From positions 50,804-114,803 of the forward strand of contig NZ_SRLD01000012.1 of the NCBI RefSeq assembly GCF_004745955.1: a stretch of 64,000 bases of DNA. The letters are read 5' to 3'. How positions within the stretch are numbered: position 1 is the stretch's first letter; each line of letters begins with the position of its first letter. The notes beneath the pieces were generated by a model that saw only the letters and a program-made list of their open reading frames with translations, had not been told where the DNA came from and searched no databases. Below are positions 50,660 through 58,013 of this stretch, in pieces. A program made the translations under genes and the position numbers. The DNA is from Hymenobacter elongatus. Its GTDB lineage: Bacteria; Bacteroidota; Bacteroidia; Cytophagales; Hymenobacteraceae.

Positions 50660-51922
50660 TTACTGTACCACCAGACGAGTTTGCCCCGTGCAGGCCCCGG
50701 CCCGCAGGCGCACCAGGTAGAGGCCGCCGGGCAAGGCCTCAGTAGGCAGACTCACTTGCGTCGCGCCCATAGCAGAGAGTATGGTGGTAGCCACCTGATG
50801 CCCGGTAGCATCCAGGATATCAACTGTTGCCGCAGTAGCCGAGGCCGGCAGCTCATAGTGCAGCACGGCTTGGCCCTGCACCGGATTGGGCGACACCGCC
50901 AGAGAGACGCGGGTAGTGGCCGCTGCACGCACACTGGTTATCTGGGTGTAGGTATACAGGTCGCGGTAGCCATCCTGGAAGCTGGTGCCGGTCCAGTTCT
51001 GCCCGTGTTCTGACAGCAGGTTGCCCTGCGCGTCATAGGTGTACAGGTTCTGCGCCCAGGTACGCCAGGCGATGCCGTTCCATTCCTCAATCAGCTTTGT
51101 AGCCAGATGCCCGACCGCGTCGTACTGATAGGTATCACGGTGGAAATCCTGCAACAGACCGGTGCTACTGGCAATCTGCTGGCTGCGGGTTTGCTGAACG
51201 TTGCCCTGCGAGTTGTAGGTGTAGAATATTTTGTTGCCAGACTGCCAGGCACCAGTGGCATCCAGCCGCTGGTAGTCAAAGACTTCCAGCTGCCCCTGGC
51301 TGTTATAGATGTAGAAAACCTGTTCATAGGGTTCAAATACGCCGCTCGACGAAAGGCTTGCCGTGAGAAAGTGCGTTAGCTGCCCGGCAGCGTTGTAGCT
51401 CAAGGTGGTTCGTTCTTGCAGGAGCCATGTCGGGTTGCCCTGATTCAGGAACCAGTTGACTTGGGTCCGCTGACCATTGGTATAGGTGTAGGCGTAGGCC
51501 CAAACGCGTTGCTCGGCCATGGGCCGGTCAAGAATCAAAAGCGTATCGGACACGGGCTGCGCGCTGGCGTTGTAGCGCCGAAGAGTCTCACTGAACCCCT
51601 TCCACGCGGCATCAACCCACAGTTCGCTCCTCAGGCAGCCATACAGAGTGGAGGCGCCGTAGCGTGAGTACAGATTGCGGTATTCATTCTGCCAGCTGTT
51701 AGTGCTGGCCATGTAGCGTTGCCACAGGCGCTGTTGCAGCTGCGCCACGGTAGTAGCACGCCGGCCCATCGGCACCAGCATTTCCGGCTGCGGAATGCCG
51801 ACGGTTTCCAGCGAGTGGAGAGGCTTCGGGGTTTGAATGTTGGTCTGGGCCTGAGCCGGGAGCGTCAGGCAGCTGAACCAGCAAGCCAATAGGGCAAAGC
51901 ATTTCAGCGTAACGTGTTGCAT
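50660..51922 (-). CDS. Secreted protein with YD-like repeats and T9SS sorting domain
   Basis: 420 residues. Signal peptide (ends LTLPAQAQT). The middle (about 150-330) holds repeats of the form Y-x-Y-(N/D)-x-x-G-x-L/V: TLSYNAAGQLTHF, YIYNSQGQLEVF, YTYNSQGNVQQT, YQYDAVGHLATK, YTYDAQGNLLSE, similar to RHS/YD-type repeats. The C-terminus is a type A T9SS sorting domain: VSPNPVQGQAVLHYELP, VDILDATGHQV and LPGGLYLVRLRAG. The sorting domain sends it through the type IX system to the cell surface. Function of the repeats unknown. Confidence 0.85.
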   Translation of the reverse strand: MQHVTLKCFALLACWFSCLTLPAQAQTNIQTPKPLHSLETVGIPQPEMLVPMGRRATTVAQLQQRLWQRYMASTNSWQNEYRNLYSRYGASTLYGCLRSELWVDAAWKGFSETLRRYNASAQPVSDTLLILDRPMAEQRVWAYAYTYTNGQRTQVNWFLNQGNPTWLLQERTTLSYNAAGQLTHFLTASLSSSGVFEPYEQVFYIYNSQGQLEVFDYQRLDATGAWQSGNKIFYTYNSQGNVQQTRSQQIASSTGLLQDFHRDTYQYDAVGHLATKLIEEWNGIAWRTWAQNLYTYDAQGNLLSEHGQNWTGTSFQDGYRDLYTYTQITSVRAAATTRVSLAVSPNPVQGQAVLHYELPASATAATVDILDATGHQVATTILSAMGATQVSLPTEALPGGLYLVRLRAGACTGQTRLVVQ

Positions 51923-52040
51923 AAGAGTAGATAAGCAAGAAGTCTCAGGCCCGAATAGTAGGATGCAGGGTCGAAGGTAGCGGCCTCACCGCTCTCAACC
52001 CAGTGCGCCACGAAACGGGTGGGCAATTCGGGCATAAAAA

Positions 52041-52071
52041 CGGCGGCCGGAACAGGTCCGGCCGCCGCTCA
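52041..52071 (-). terminator. Terminator of msrB
   Basis: CGGCGGCCGGA and TCCGGCCGCCG around ACAGG; on the minus strand it is followed by TTTTT. Confidence 0.75.
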
Positions 52072-52110
52072 AATAATTGGTGGGATAACTAGCTGATTGC
52101 CCCAGCCAGC

Positions 52111-52575
52111 CTATTCTACTATTTCCTTGGCTTCCGTCACCAGCTTAATGGAGGCCGAGTTGATGCACAGCCGCAAGCCGCCCGGAGGCGGTCCATCGGG
52201 GAAAACATGGCCCTGATGCGCGTCGCAGGCGTTGCACAGGGCCTCCACGCGGGTCATGCCGTAGCTGGTGTCCTTCTTGTACTTAATGGCGTTGTCTGTT
52301 ACCGGCTGCGTGAAGCTCGGCCAGCCCGTACCCGACTCAAACTTAGTGCGCGAATCGTAGAGCGGGGTGCCGCAGCACACGCAGGCATACAGGCCCAATT
52401 CGTGGGCCTCGCAGTACTCGCCCGTAAAGGCGCGCTCGGTGCCGTGCTGACGCGTGACGTGGTATTGCTCGGCGGTGAGCTGCGCCTTCCACTCGGCATC
52501 GGTTTTCTCAACTCGCTTATCGGGGGCCGGGCTGCCATTGTTGGCCAGCCGGATAACGTCGTTCCAGGTTTGCAT
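52111..52575 (-). CDS. msrB: Peptide-methionine (R)-S-oxide reductase
   Basis: 154 residues from the ATG at 52575 (the frame goes to 52662 with no conserved sequence). MsrB fold with the catalytic Cys in GLRLCINSASI, CVCCGTPLYDS and CNACDAHQGHVFPDGPP holding the structural zinc, and GTGWPSFTQP. It reduces methionine-R-sulfoxide in proteins; no signal peptide, so cytoplasmic. Single gene with its own promoter and terminator. Confidence 0.93.
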   Translation of the reverse strand: MQTWNDVIRLANNGSPAPDKRVEKTDAEWKAQLTAEQYHVTRQHGTERAFTGEYCEAHELGLYACVCCGTPLYDSRTKFESGTGWPSFTQPVTDNAIKYKKDTSYGMTRVEALCNACDAHQGHVFPDGPPPGGLRLCINSASIKLVTEAKEIVE

Positions 52576-52593
52576 AAAAGGTTGGGTTGGGGT

Positions 52594-52623
52594 CGAAGGT
52601 AGACAGGTCAGTTTTGTAGCAAA
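52594..52623 (-). promoter_or_regulatory. msrB promoter
   Basis: TTTG (52620-52623) and TACCTTCG (52594-52601), 18 bases apart on the minus strand, 19 bases before the ATG. Confidence 0.65.
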
Positions 52624-52871
52624 CGTGGTGAGCAGGCCGGAAGTTTTTCCCGATTGACGCACAGAAGTTACTTCCTCTACCCTCGCAACGGCGCGGCAGT
52701 AGGCCGTTTGGGCCTCGGGTCCGTTACTGGCGGTGAGCGGCCGCGCCGACAGTTATTTACTGTGCTGTATAGAATCTTGCCGGACCAGTGGCAGCACAGG
52801 TTATTTTCTTCGCTTATCGTTCGGCCACCTGCTGCACATCCACACTCAAAAGGTGTTTGAGGCATTAAAAA

Positions 52872-52914
52872 CGGTCATGCTTCGACTGCGCGGACGCCAG
52901 ACAGAGCATGACCG
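52872..52914. repeat. Shrunken GTCATGCT palindrome
   Basis: CGGTCATGCT (52872-52881) and AGCATGACCG (52905-52914) with TCGACTGCG in the loop: a reduced form of the GTCATGCTGAGC element. Confidence 0.6.
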
Positions 52915-52986
52915 GTCCAGATTTTTTTTGCTACCTCAAACAGCTTCTTAAGTGGTCGTGCAGAAGTAAGCGTATTGAATTTAGAA

Positions 52987-53084
52987 CGTCATGCTGAGCT
53001 TGTCGAAGCATCTCTACCGCGCATGTACTCCAGTCAGAAGGGTTAGTGACGCAGTAGAGATGCTTCGACAAGCTCAGCATGACG
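52987..53084. repeat. GTCATGCTGAGC palindromic element
   Basis: Perfect 31-bp arms (52987-53017, 53054-53084; CGTCATGCTGAGCTTGTCGA) around a 36-base centre. It ends 18 bases before the -7 box of the nnr gene, so it may have supplied or altered that gene's promoter region. Confidence 0.85.
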
Positions 53085-53102
53085 ACCTTTTTTTGCTACG
53101 AT

Positions 53103-53110
53103 TACTTTTG
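53103..53110 (+). promoter_or_regulatory. -7 box of nnr
   Basis: TACTTTTG fits TAnnTTTG, 20 bases before the ATG. No good -33; that place falls inside the palindromic element. Confidence 0.5.
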
Positions 53111-53130
53111 CGCGACTACTTAGTCACACT

Positions 53131-54645
53131 ATGAAAATTCTCACCGCTGCCCAAACCCGCCAAGCCGATGCTGCTACTATTCGGGAGCAAACCATCACCT
53201 CGGAAGCCTTGATGGAACGCGCCGCCACGGCTTTCACCGGGTGGCTGATGGCCCGGCAGACACCGGCTGAAGCGGGCGAAATCCTGGTTTTCTGCGGGCC
53301 CGGCAACAATGGCGGCGACGGGCTGGCCGTGGCCCGCCTGCTGCACCAGGCCGCGTACCACGTGCAGGTATACCTCTTGCCCGCCGACCGCTATTCCCCG
53401 GACTTCCAGGCCAACCAGCGCAGCTTGCCGGCCACCGTGCCCCGCACGACGCTGGACGCGGCGGCCCTGCCCACTATTGCCGTGGACGCGCTGGTCATCG
53501 ACGCACTATTCGGCACTGGCCTGTCGCGGCCCCTGGCGGGTGTGGCCGCCGCCGTAGTGGCCCACCTCAACCAGGCGCGGGCGCGCGTCGTGGCCATCGA
53601 TATTCCCTCGGGGCTGTTTGCCGACGCGCCCCAGCCCGCCGATGCGCCCGTTATGCGGGCCCGGCACACCGTGGGCTTCGAGCTACCCAAGCTGGCTTTT
53701 CTGCTGCCGCAAAACGCGGCCTTTGTCGGCCAGTGGCCGGTCGTCCCGATTGGCTTGAGCTCACAGTTCTTGGCACAGGCCGCAAGCAAGCTGTATTTCG
53801 TGGATGCTGCTTTCCTGGCTGGTCGCCTGCCTCGGCGGGCCACGTTTGGGCACAAGGGCACCTACGGCCATGCACTGCTGCTGGCGGGCAGCCGGGGTAA
53901 GATTGGCGCGGCACTGCTGGCCGCGCAGGCCTGCCTACGGAGCGGCGTGGGTTTGCTGACGGTGCGCACGCCCGCCTGCGGCTACGATGTGCTCCAAACT
54001 GCCGCTCCCGAAGCCATGGCCCTCACCGACCCTTCTTCCGATTACCTCAGCGAGCTGCCGGATCTGAAGCCGTATTCAGCCGTCGGCATTGGGCCGGGAA
54101 TAGGGCAGGCAGAGTCGACGAAACAAGTGCTGACCCAGCTGCTACGGGAAGCCCAGGTGCCGCTCGTGCTGGATGCCGACGCGCTGAACCTGCTCGGGGC
54201 CGACCCAGGGCTGCTGGCTCTGCTGCCCGCTGACTCGGTACTAACGCCGCACCCCAGGGAGTTTGAGCGCCTCACCAGCCCAGCCCGCGACGACTACCAC
54301 CGCCTGGAGCTGCTGCGCGCTTTTTGCCACGCCCACGGCTGCTACGTGGTACTGAAAGGCGCTTACTCCTGTTTGGGCACGCCCACCGGCGAGCTATACT
54401 TCAACAGCACCGGCAACCCCGGTATGGCTACTGGTGGCAGTGGCGACGTGCTTACGGGCGTGCTCACGGCGCTGCGCGCCCAGCAACTACCGCCACTCGA
54501 CGCGGCCCTGCTGGCCATGTATGCCCACGGCCGCGCCGGCGACCTAGCGGCCCGCAACACGGGGCAAGCGGGCCTGGTGGCGGGCGACATTACGCAGTTT
54601 CTGGGTCCGGCTTTTGAGGAGCTGACAACGTCAAAAACGTTTTGA
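53131..54645 (+). CDS. nnr: Bifunctional NAD(P)H-hydrate epimerase and dehydratase
   Basis: 504 residues. The N-terminal half (about 1-215) is NnrE: AATIREQTITSEALMERAAT, VFCGPGNNGGDGLAVARLLH and DALFGTGLSRPLAGVAAAVV. The C-terminal half is NnrD: GSRGKIGAALLAAQACLRSG, GIGPGIGQAE, LVLDADALNLLGA, LTPHPREFERL and STGNPGMATGGSGDVLTGVL. Together they repair damaged NAD(P)H hydrates: the epimerase interconverts the R and S forms and the dehydratase restores NAD(P)H using ADP or ATP. ATG at 53131, one gene as in E. coli YjeF. Confidence 0.93.
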   Translation: MKILTAAQTRQADAATIREQTITSEALMERAATAFTGWLMARQTPAEAGEILVFCGPGNNGGDGLAVARLLHQAAYHVQVYLLPADRYSPDFQANQRSLPATVPRTTLDAAALPTIAVDALVIDALFGTGLSRPLAGVAAAVVAHLNQARARVVAIDIPSGLFADAPQPADAPVMRARHTVGFELPKLAFLLPQNAAFVGQWPVVPIGLSSQFLAQAASKLYFVDAAFLAGRLPRRATFGHKGTYGHALLLAGSRGKIGAALLAAQACLRSGVGLLTVRTPACGYDVLQTAAPEAMALTDPSSDYLSELPDLKPYSAVGIGPGIGQAESTKQVLTQLLREAQVPLVLDADALNLLGADPGLLALLPADSVLTPHPREFERLTSPARDDYHRLELLRAFCHAHGCYVVLKGAYSCLGTPTGELYFNSTGNPGMATGGSGDVLTGVLTALRAQQLPPLDAALLAMYAHGRAGDLAARNTGQAGLVAGDITQFLGPAFEELTTSKTF

Positions 54646-54681
54646 GCAGCACTCTGTAGCAGTTTCATACTACCTGAGCGA

Positions 54682-54720
54682 GGTAGAGACGCCTACTGAC
54701 GTCTCGCGTTGAACGGCTAA
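54682..54720. repeat. Short GTAGAGACG hairpin, decayed
   Basis: GTAGAGACGCCTACTGACGT then CTCGCGTTGAACGG: half of a GTAGAGACGCG-type element, seen complete at 59869-59956. Confidence 0.45.
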
Positions 54721-54738
54721 GCGCGGGTTTGGCGTTTT

Positions 54739-54884
54739 TAGCGCGGTTTTGGATTCCGTGTACAGAGCAGCAGTAGCGCGAACTTTGTAGTTCGCGTCTC
54801 CGCGCTGATAATACGACTGCGAACGGCGCGGCGACGCGAACTACAAAGTTCGCGCTACTAGCCATGGACCCCGAAAACGCTGTA
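54739..54884. mobile_element. TA-flanked MITE inserted in a hairpin (copy B)
   Basis: From TA at 54739 to TA at 54883: left end TAGCGCGGTTTTGGATTCCG, right end related to it. An inner palindrome has perfect 27-bp arms (54772-54798 and 54833-54859, beginning AGTAGCGCGAACTTTGTAG). The sequences outside it, GGCGTTTT before and AAAACGCC after, would join as GGCGTTTTTAAAAACGCC if the element and one TA were removed: the MITE has split a host hairpin, and TA is the duplicated target. Left end and centre share a long stretch with the element at 60808-60872. Confidence 0.75.
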
Positions 54885-55027
54885 AAAACGCCAATTCCGT
54901 CATGCCTGCTCTGGCATCCGCTTATCGAGGCAAGACGTTCCATTGAGTACGCTTACAGCTGCGCAATCGGGGGCAATGGTAGTGGAGGGGCGCGACGGTA
55001 CCGGCGGAAGGGGTGGGCGACGACCAG

Positions 55028-55921
55028 CTATGCCGCCCAGTACACGGCCAGAAACTGCGCTACCATGAGGCCGTCGGCCAGCAGAGCGAAATAATAATCG
55101 GGGCGGGTTTCGTCGGCAAACCACACGATGAGACCAGTGAGGAGCGTGGGCAGGGTCAGAATCAGGAGCTGCACGGGCGCCAGGCCCGGCGGAATGAGCA
55201 GGCCTGATACAACCAGGCACAGCAGCGACAAAATTTTGGCCGCCCGGATGCCGAAGATTCCCGGGAAAGTGCGCGTGCCGCCGAGCAGGTCTTTGGTATA
55301 GTCCCGGATATCGAACACAAACGTCAGGGCCAGAATAAAGAAGAAGCGGCGGCCGAAGAGCATCAGCACCACCGGGGCCAGCAGCGGTTTGCCCAGGTAC
55401 AGGGCCGGCACCCACACCGTGATGGCCGCCCAGACGTAGGCAATCAAAAAGCCCTTCAGCAGCGGCAGGTCGCGCAGGGCGCGCCAGTGGCCCCGCACCT
55501 TCAGCACCGGAAATGAGTAGAGCAGTGAAATAGCGGCCAGATGCCCCAGAAACAGCGTTAAGTGCTGCCAGCCGTCGAGCCAGAACAGCAGCGTGGCCAG
55601 GGCCAGGGCCACCAGCGCCAGCCCAAACAGCCCACGCCGGTGTTGTATCAGCCACAGCTTGCGGCCCGAAAGCACGGCCTGCTGCCGAAATTTGTAGGGC
55701 AGCACGCTGTCGATGTTGTAGAGAAACAGCGTGGCCGCGAAAATAAGCGCCGCCAGCCGAAACGGAATATCGACGCGCCAGAACAGAAAGGTGGCCCAGG
55801 TGAGACTGGTAGCCGCCGCCGCCACCAGCATACTGCTGTACAGAATGGCATCGGCCCAGCGCCGGAGGCCGGTGAGGAAGGCGGGAACGGCGGCCGCTGG
55901 TTTGTCGCTGACTTCGCGCAT
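55028..55921 (-). CDS. UbiA-like polytopic membrane protein
   Basis: 297 residues with about nine helices: ILYSSMLVAAAATSLTWATF, LIFAATLFLYNIDSVLPYKF, FGLALVALALATLLFWLDGW, FFFILALTFVFDIRDYTKDL. The segments YNIDSVLP and FDIRDY occupy the places of the two Asp-rich motifs of UbiA prenyltransferases, but the first lacks the full D-x-x-x-D pattern. It may transfer a prenyl group to an aromatic or other acceptor; this is uncertain. Precedes the DUF6766 gene in reverse order on the same strand (gap of about 70 bases). Confidence 0.65.
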   Translation of the reverse strand: MREVSDKPAAAVPAFLTGLRRWADAILYSSMLVAAAATSLTWATFLFWRVDIPFRLAALIFAATLFLYNIDSVLPYKFRQQAVLSGRKLWLIQHRRGLFGLALVALALATLLFWLDGWQHLTLFLGHLAAISLLYSFPVLKVRGHWRALRDLPLLKGFLIAYVWAAITVWVPALYLGKPLLAPVVLMLFGRRFFFILALTFVFDIRDYTKDLLGGTRTFPGIFGIRAAKILSLLCLVVSGLLIPPGLAPVQLLILTLPTLLTGLIVWFADETRPDYYFALLADGLMVAQFLAVYWAA

Positions 55922-55988
55922 GGCTCCGGGCGTCGGGGAAGAACACGGAAAGCCCGCCGCCGCGCCCTAAAGATAGAGCGTGCGCCCC

Positions 55989-56672
55989 TTACTCGCCCGT
56001 TTCGTCGTGGCTGGCATCCACGGGTTTCGACTGCGGCGAGCCGTGCTGGCGCAGAAAAACGGACAGCCCCACAATAGCCACGATGGACAGAAACTCGCTC
56101 TGCCAGTTCTGGAGCGACTCGAACCAGAACCGCGACGTGACCAGGTATTCCACGGTCGTGAGCTGGGGCTTGCCGTGCTGCTGCTGCTCGATGTTGTACA
56201 CAATAGCCCCGCCCTTGGCGTGCAGCCACACCGAGCCCACGAACAGCAGAAAGAAGACAATAGTCAGGGATTTTTTGTAGAGCCACAGCCACGGACCGCC
56301 CCACTTCACCGGGCCGGGCGCATCGGGCTTGCTGGGGTCGGGCTCCTGGTCTACAGCCTCCTCCTCGTACAGCTTTTTGGACTCGGAGGAGCCTTTTTGG
56401 CGCAGCCAGATGGTGAGCAGCACAAAGAGACCCATTTGTAGAAACTCGCTTTCCCAGTTCTCAAACGTCGCTTCCAGAAAGTGTCCCGACGTGAGGTATT
56501 GCCCCAACGACAGCGGCAACAGCCCCAACTCCTCCAGGTCGCCGTTGTACTCGTGCCAGCCGGTCAGGGCCTGGCCTACCATGGCGGCCAATACCAGTGC
56601 AGTGCCCACGAGCAGCAGGCTGTTTTCGTAGAGGAAGCGGAGCACCGGCGAGGCGGAGGGCTGTTTGGGCAT
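55989..56672 (-). CDS. DUF6766-family membrane protein with internal duplication
   Basis: 227 residues from the ATG at 56672 (the frame continues through a repeat element to 56939; not counted). Two similar halves: first VGTALVLAAMVGQALTGWHE, YLTSGHFLEATFENWESEFL, QMGLFVLLTIWLRQKGS; second VFFLLFVGSVWLHAKGGAIV, YLVTSRFWFESLQNWQSEFL, SIVAIVGLSVFLRQHGS. Each half has two helices joined by a loop with (E/Q)NW(E/Q)SEFL. The repeat suggests a pseudo-symmetric four-helix protein. Function unknown. Confidence 0.78.
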   Translation of the reverse strand: MPKQPSASPVLRFLYENSLLLVGTALVLAAMVGQALTGWHEYNGDLEELGLLPLSLGQYLTSGHFLEATFENWESEFLQMGLFVLLTIWLRQKGSSESKKLYEEEAVDQEPDPSKPDAPGPVKWGGPWLWLYKKSLTIVFFLLFVGSVWLHAKGGAIVYNIEQQQHGKPQLTTVEYLVTSRFWFESLQNWQSEFLSIVAIVGLSVFLRQHGSPQSKPVDASHDETGE

Positions 56673-56805
56673 GGCCTCCCTTACGTAACGCCCTCCGGAT
56701 TTGGTACACCCGAGCCCCGGCTGCCCATGCCGCCCGCGTGCAGCAGCACGCCCCTGCCCGGCGTAGTCGTTGCGGAGCGTTGCCGGTACTTGCGCGGCAT
56801 TAAAG

Positions 56806-56975
56806 TAGACTTGTTCCTGAATAAAGCGAAACGAAAAAAGAACGTCATGCTGAGCGCAGTCGAAGCATCTCCACCGCTTCGTTGCACGACTTGGACGAAG
56901 CGGTAGAGAGGCTTCGACTGCGCTCAGCATGACAGCCAAATTTTAGCATCGGTTCCTAATTTAGGAACAAGTCTA
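56806..56975. repeat. Nested element: GTCATGCTGAGC palindrome inside TAGACTTGTTCCT ends
   Basis: Outer arms TAGACTTGTTCCT (56806-56818) and AGGAACAAGTCTA (56963-56975), flanked by TA. Inner 39-bp arms (56844-56882, 56895-56933; GTCATGCTGAGCGCAGTCGA) with two mismatches. The outer end also occurs alone near 17666 and in altered form near 57820. Confidence 0.75.
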
Positions 56976-57008
56976 GTGTGTAGGATTTTGCTTTTCGTGT
57001 CCTGCTGA

Positions 57009-57083
57009 GCGCAGCCGAGGCACACCAAAAAGCCCCGCCGACCAGTCTGGTCGGCGGGGCTTTTTGGTGTGCCTCGGCTGCGC
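57009..57083. terminator. Perfect 75-base palindrome, terminator of ppa
   Basis: Two exact 37-base arms (57009-57045 and 57047-57083) around a single T, containing AAAAAGCCCCGCC. It ends 6 bases before the ppa stop. The outer part GCGCAGCCGAGGC resembles the arm of the GTCATGCTGAGC family, so terminator and repeat family may share an origin. Confidence 0.85.
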
Positions 57084-57089
57084 GGTGGC

Positions 57090-57662
57090 TTAGAGCTCTA
57101 CGCCCGCCGATTTCTCCACGCCGTTCGGGTTAAACGTAGCGTTGTAGAGCTTCACGCTGTCCTCGATGATGCGGTAGGCATCTTCGCGGCCCATAAAGCG
57201 CTCCACAGTCACTTGCTTGTGCTCCAGGGCTTTGTAGTCTTCGAAAAAGCGGCGCATTTCCAGCAGCGTGTGCGGGGGCAGGTCGGAGATGTCGTTGTAG
57301 TGGTTCACCGAAATATCGTTGGCGGCCACGGCAATGATTTTGTCGTCTTCCTCGTCGCCGTCAATCATCTGCATCACCCCAATTACCTTGGCATCCACGA
57401 GGCACATCGGTACGATGTCGACGGAGCAGATTACCAGAATGTCCAGCGGGTCTTTGTCGTCGCAGTAGGTTTGGGGAATGAAGCCGTAGGCGGCTGGGTA
57501 GTGCACGGCCGAAAACAGCACGCGGTCCAGCTTGAGCATGCCGCTGTCTTTGTCGAGCTCATACTTGCCTTTCGAGCCCTTGGGAATTTCAATGATGCCG
57601 TTTACAACCGTGGGGGCGTTTTCGCCGCGCTCCACATCGTGCCAGGGGTTAAAATGAGTCAT
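57090..57662 (-). CDS. ppa: Inorganic pyrophosphatase
   Basis: 190 residues, family [41 protein letters not shown] and the metal site [10 protein letters not shown], plus [16 protein letters not shown]. It hydrolyses pyrophosphate to phosphate in the cytoplasm, pulling biosynthetic reactions forward. Start ATG at 57662. The end overlaps a large terminator by context. Confidence 0.95.
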   Translation of the reverse strand: MTHFNPWHDVERGENAPTVVNGIIEIPKGSKGKYELDKDSGMLKLDRVLFSAVHYPAAYGFIPQTYCDDKDPLDILVICSVDIVPMCLVDAKVIGVMQMIDGDEEDDKIIAVAANDISVNHYNDISDLPPHTLLEMRRFFEDYKALEHKQVTVERFMGREDAYRIIEDSVKLYNATFNPNGVEKSAGVEL

Positions 57663-57850
57663 TATGGTACTGAGAAGTGTGAATGTTATACGTTGATTGT
57701 CAGGCGTTGGCAGGCGGGTGGGCCCTACGCCGGTTTTGCTTAAAGCGTGTGTGGAATTTTACGTTTCGGGTCCTGCTCCATCTGGCGTCTGCTGGTTTTT
57801 TTATACCATAGACTTGTGCCTGAAGTAGGAACTGACGCTAAAATATGGTT
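57663..57850. other. Intergenic region upstream of ppa
   Basis: Non-coding stretch between ppa and the palindrome at 57851. ATAGACTTGTGCCTGAAG at about 57808-57825 resembles the outer end of the 56806 element. With the palindrome it makes a gap of 350 bases before the phosphatase gene. Confidence 0.4.
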
Positions 57851-57937
57851 GTCATGCTGAGCTTGCCGAAGCATCTCTACCGCCAAACTAGCCTGATTAC
57901 TTTGGCGGTAGAGATGCTTCGGCAAGCTCAGCATGAC
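57851..57937. repeat. GTCATGCTGAGC palindrome, 37-bp perfect arms
   Basis: Arms 57851-57887 and 57901-57937 (GTCATGCTGAGCTTGCCGAA), 13-base loop. Followed by CTTTCTAAACAGCTTC, the end sequence also found near 4908 and 61778. Confidence 0.88.
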
Positions 57938-58013
57938 GTTCTTTTGACTTTCTAAACAGCTTCCACTTGTTGATAAACAACTACAGAGCGAGACTGACAC
58001 GTTCTTCTGCGCA

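Noticed and set aside
56673..56939. N-terminal extension of the DUF6766 protein
   Set aside because: It would translate a palindromic element; the helix pattern begins only after the ATG at 56672.
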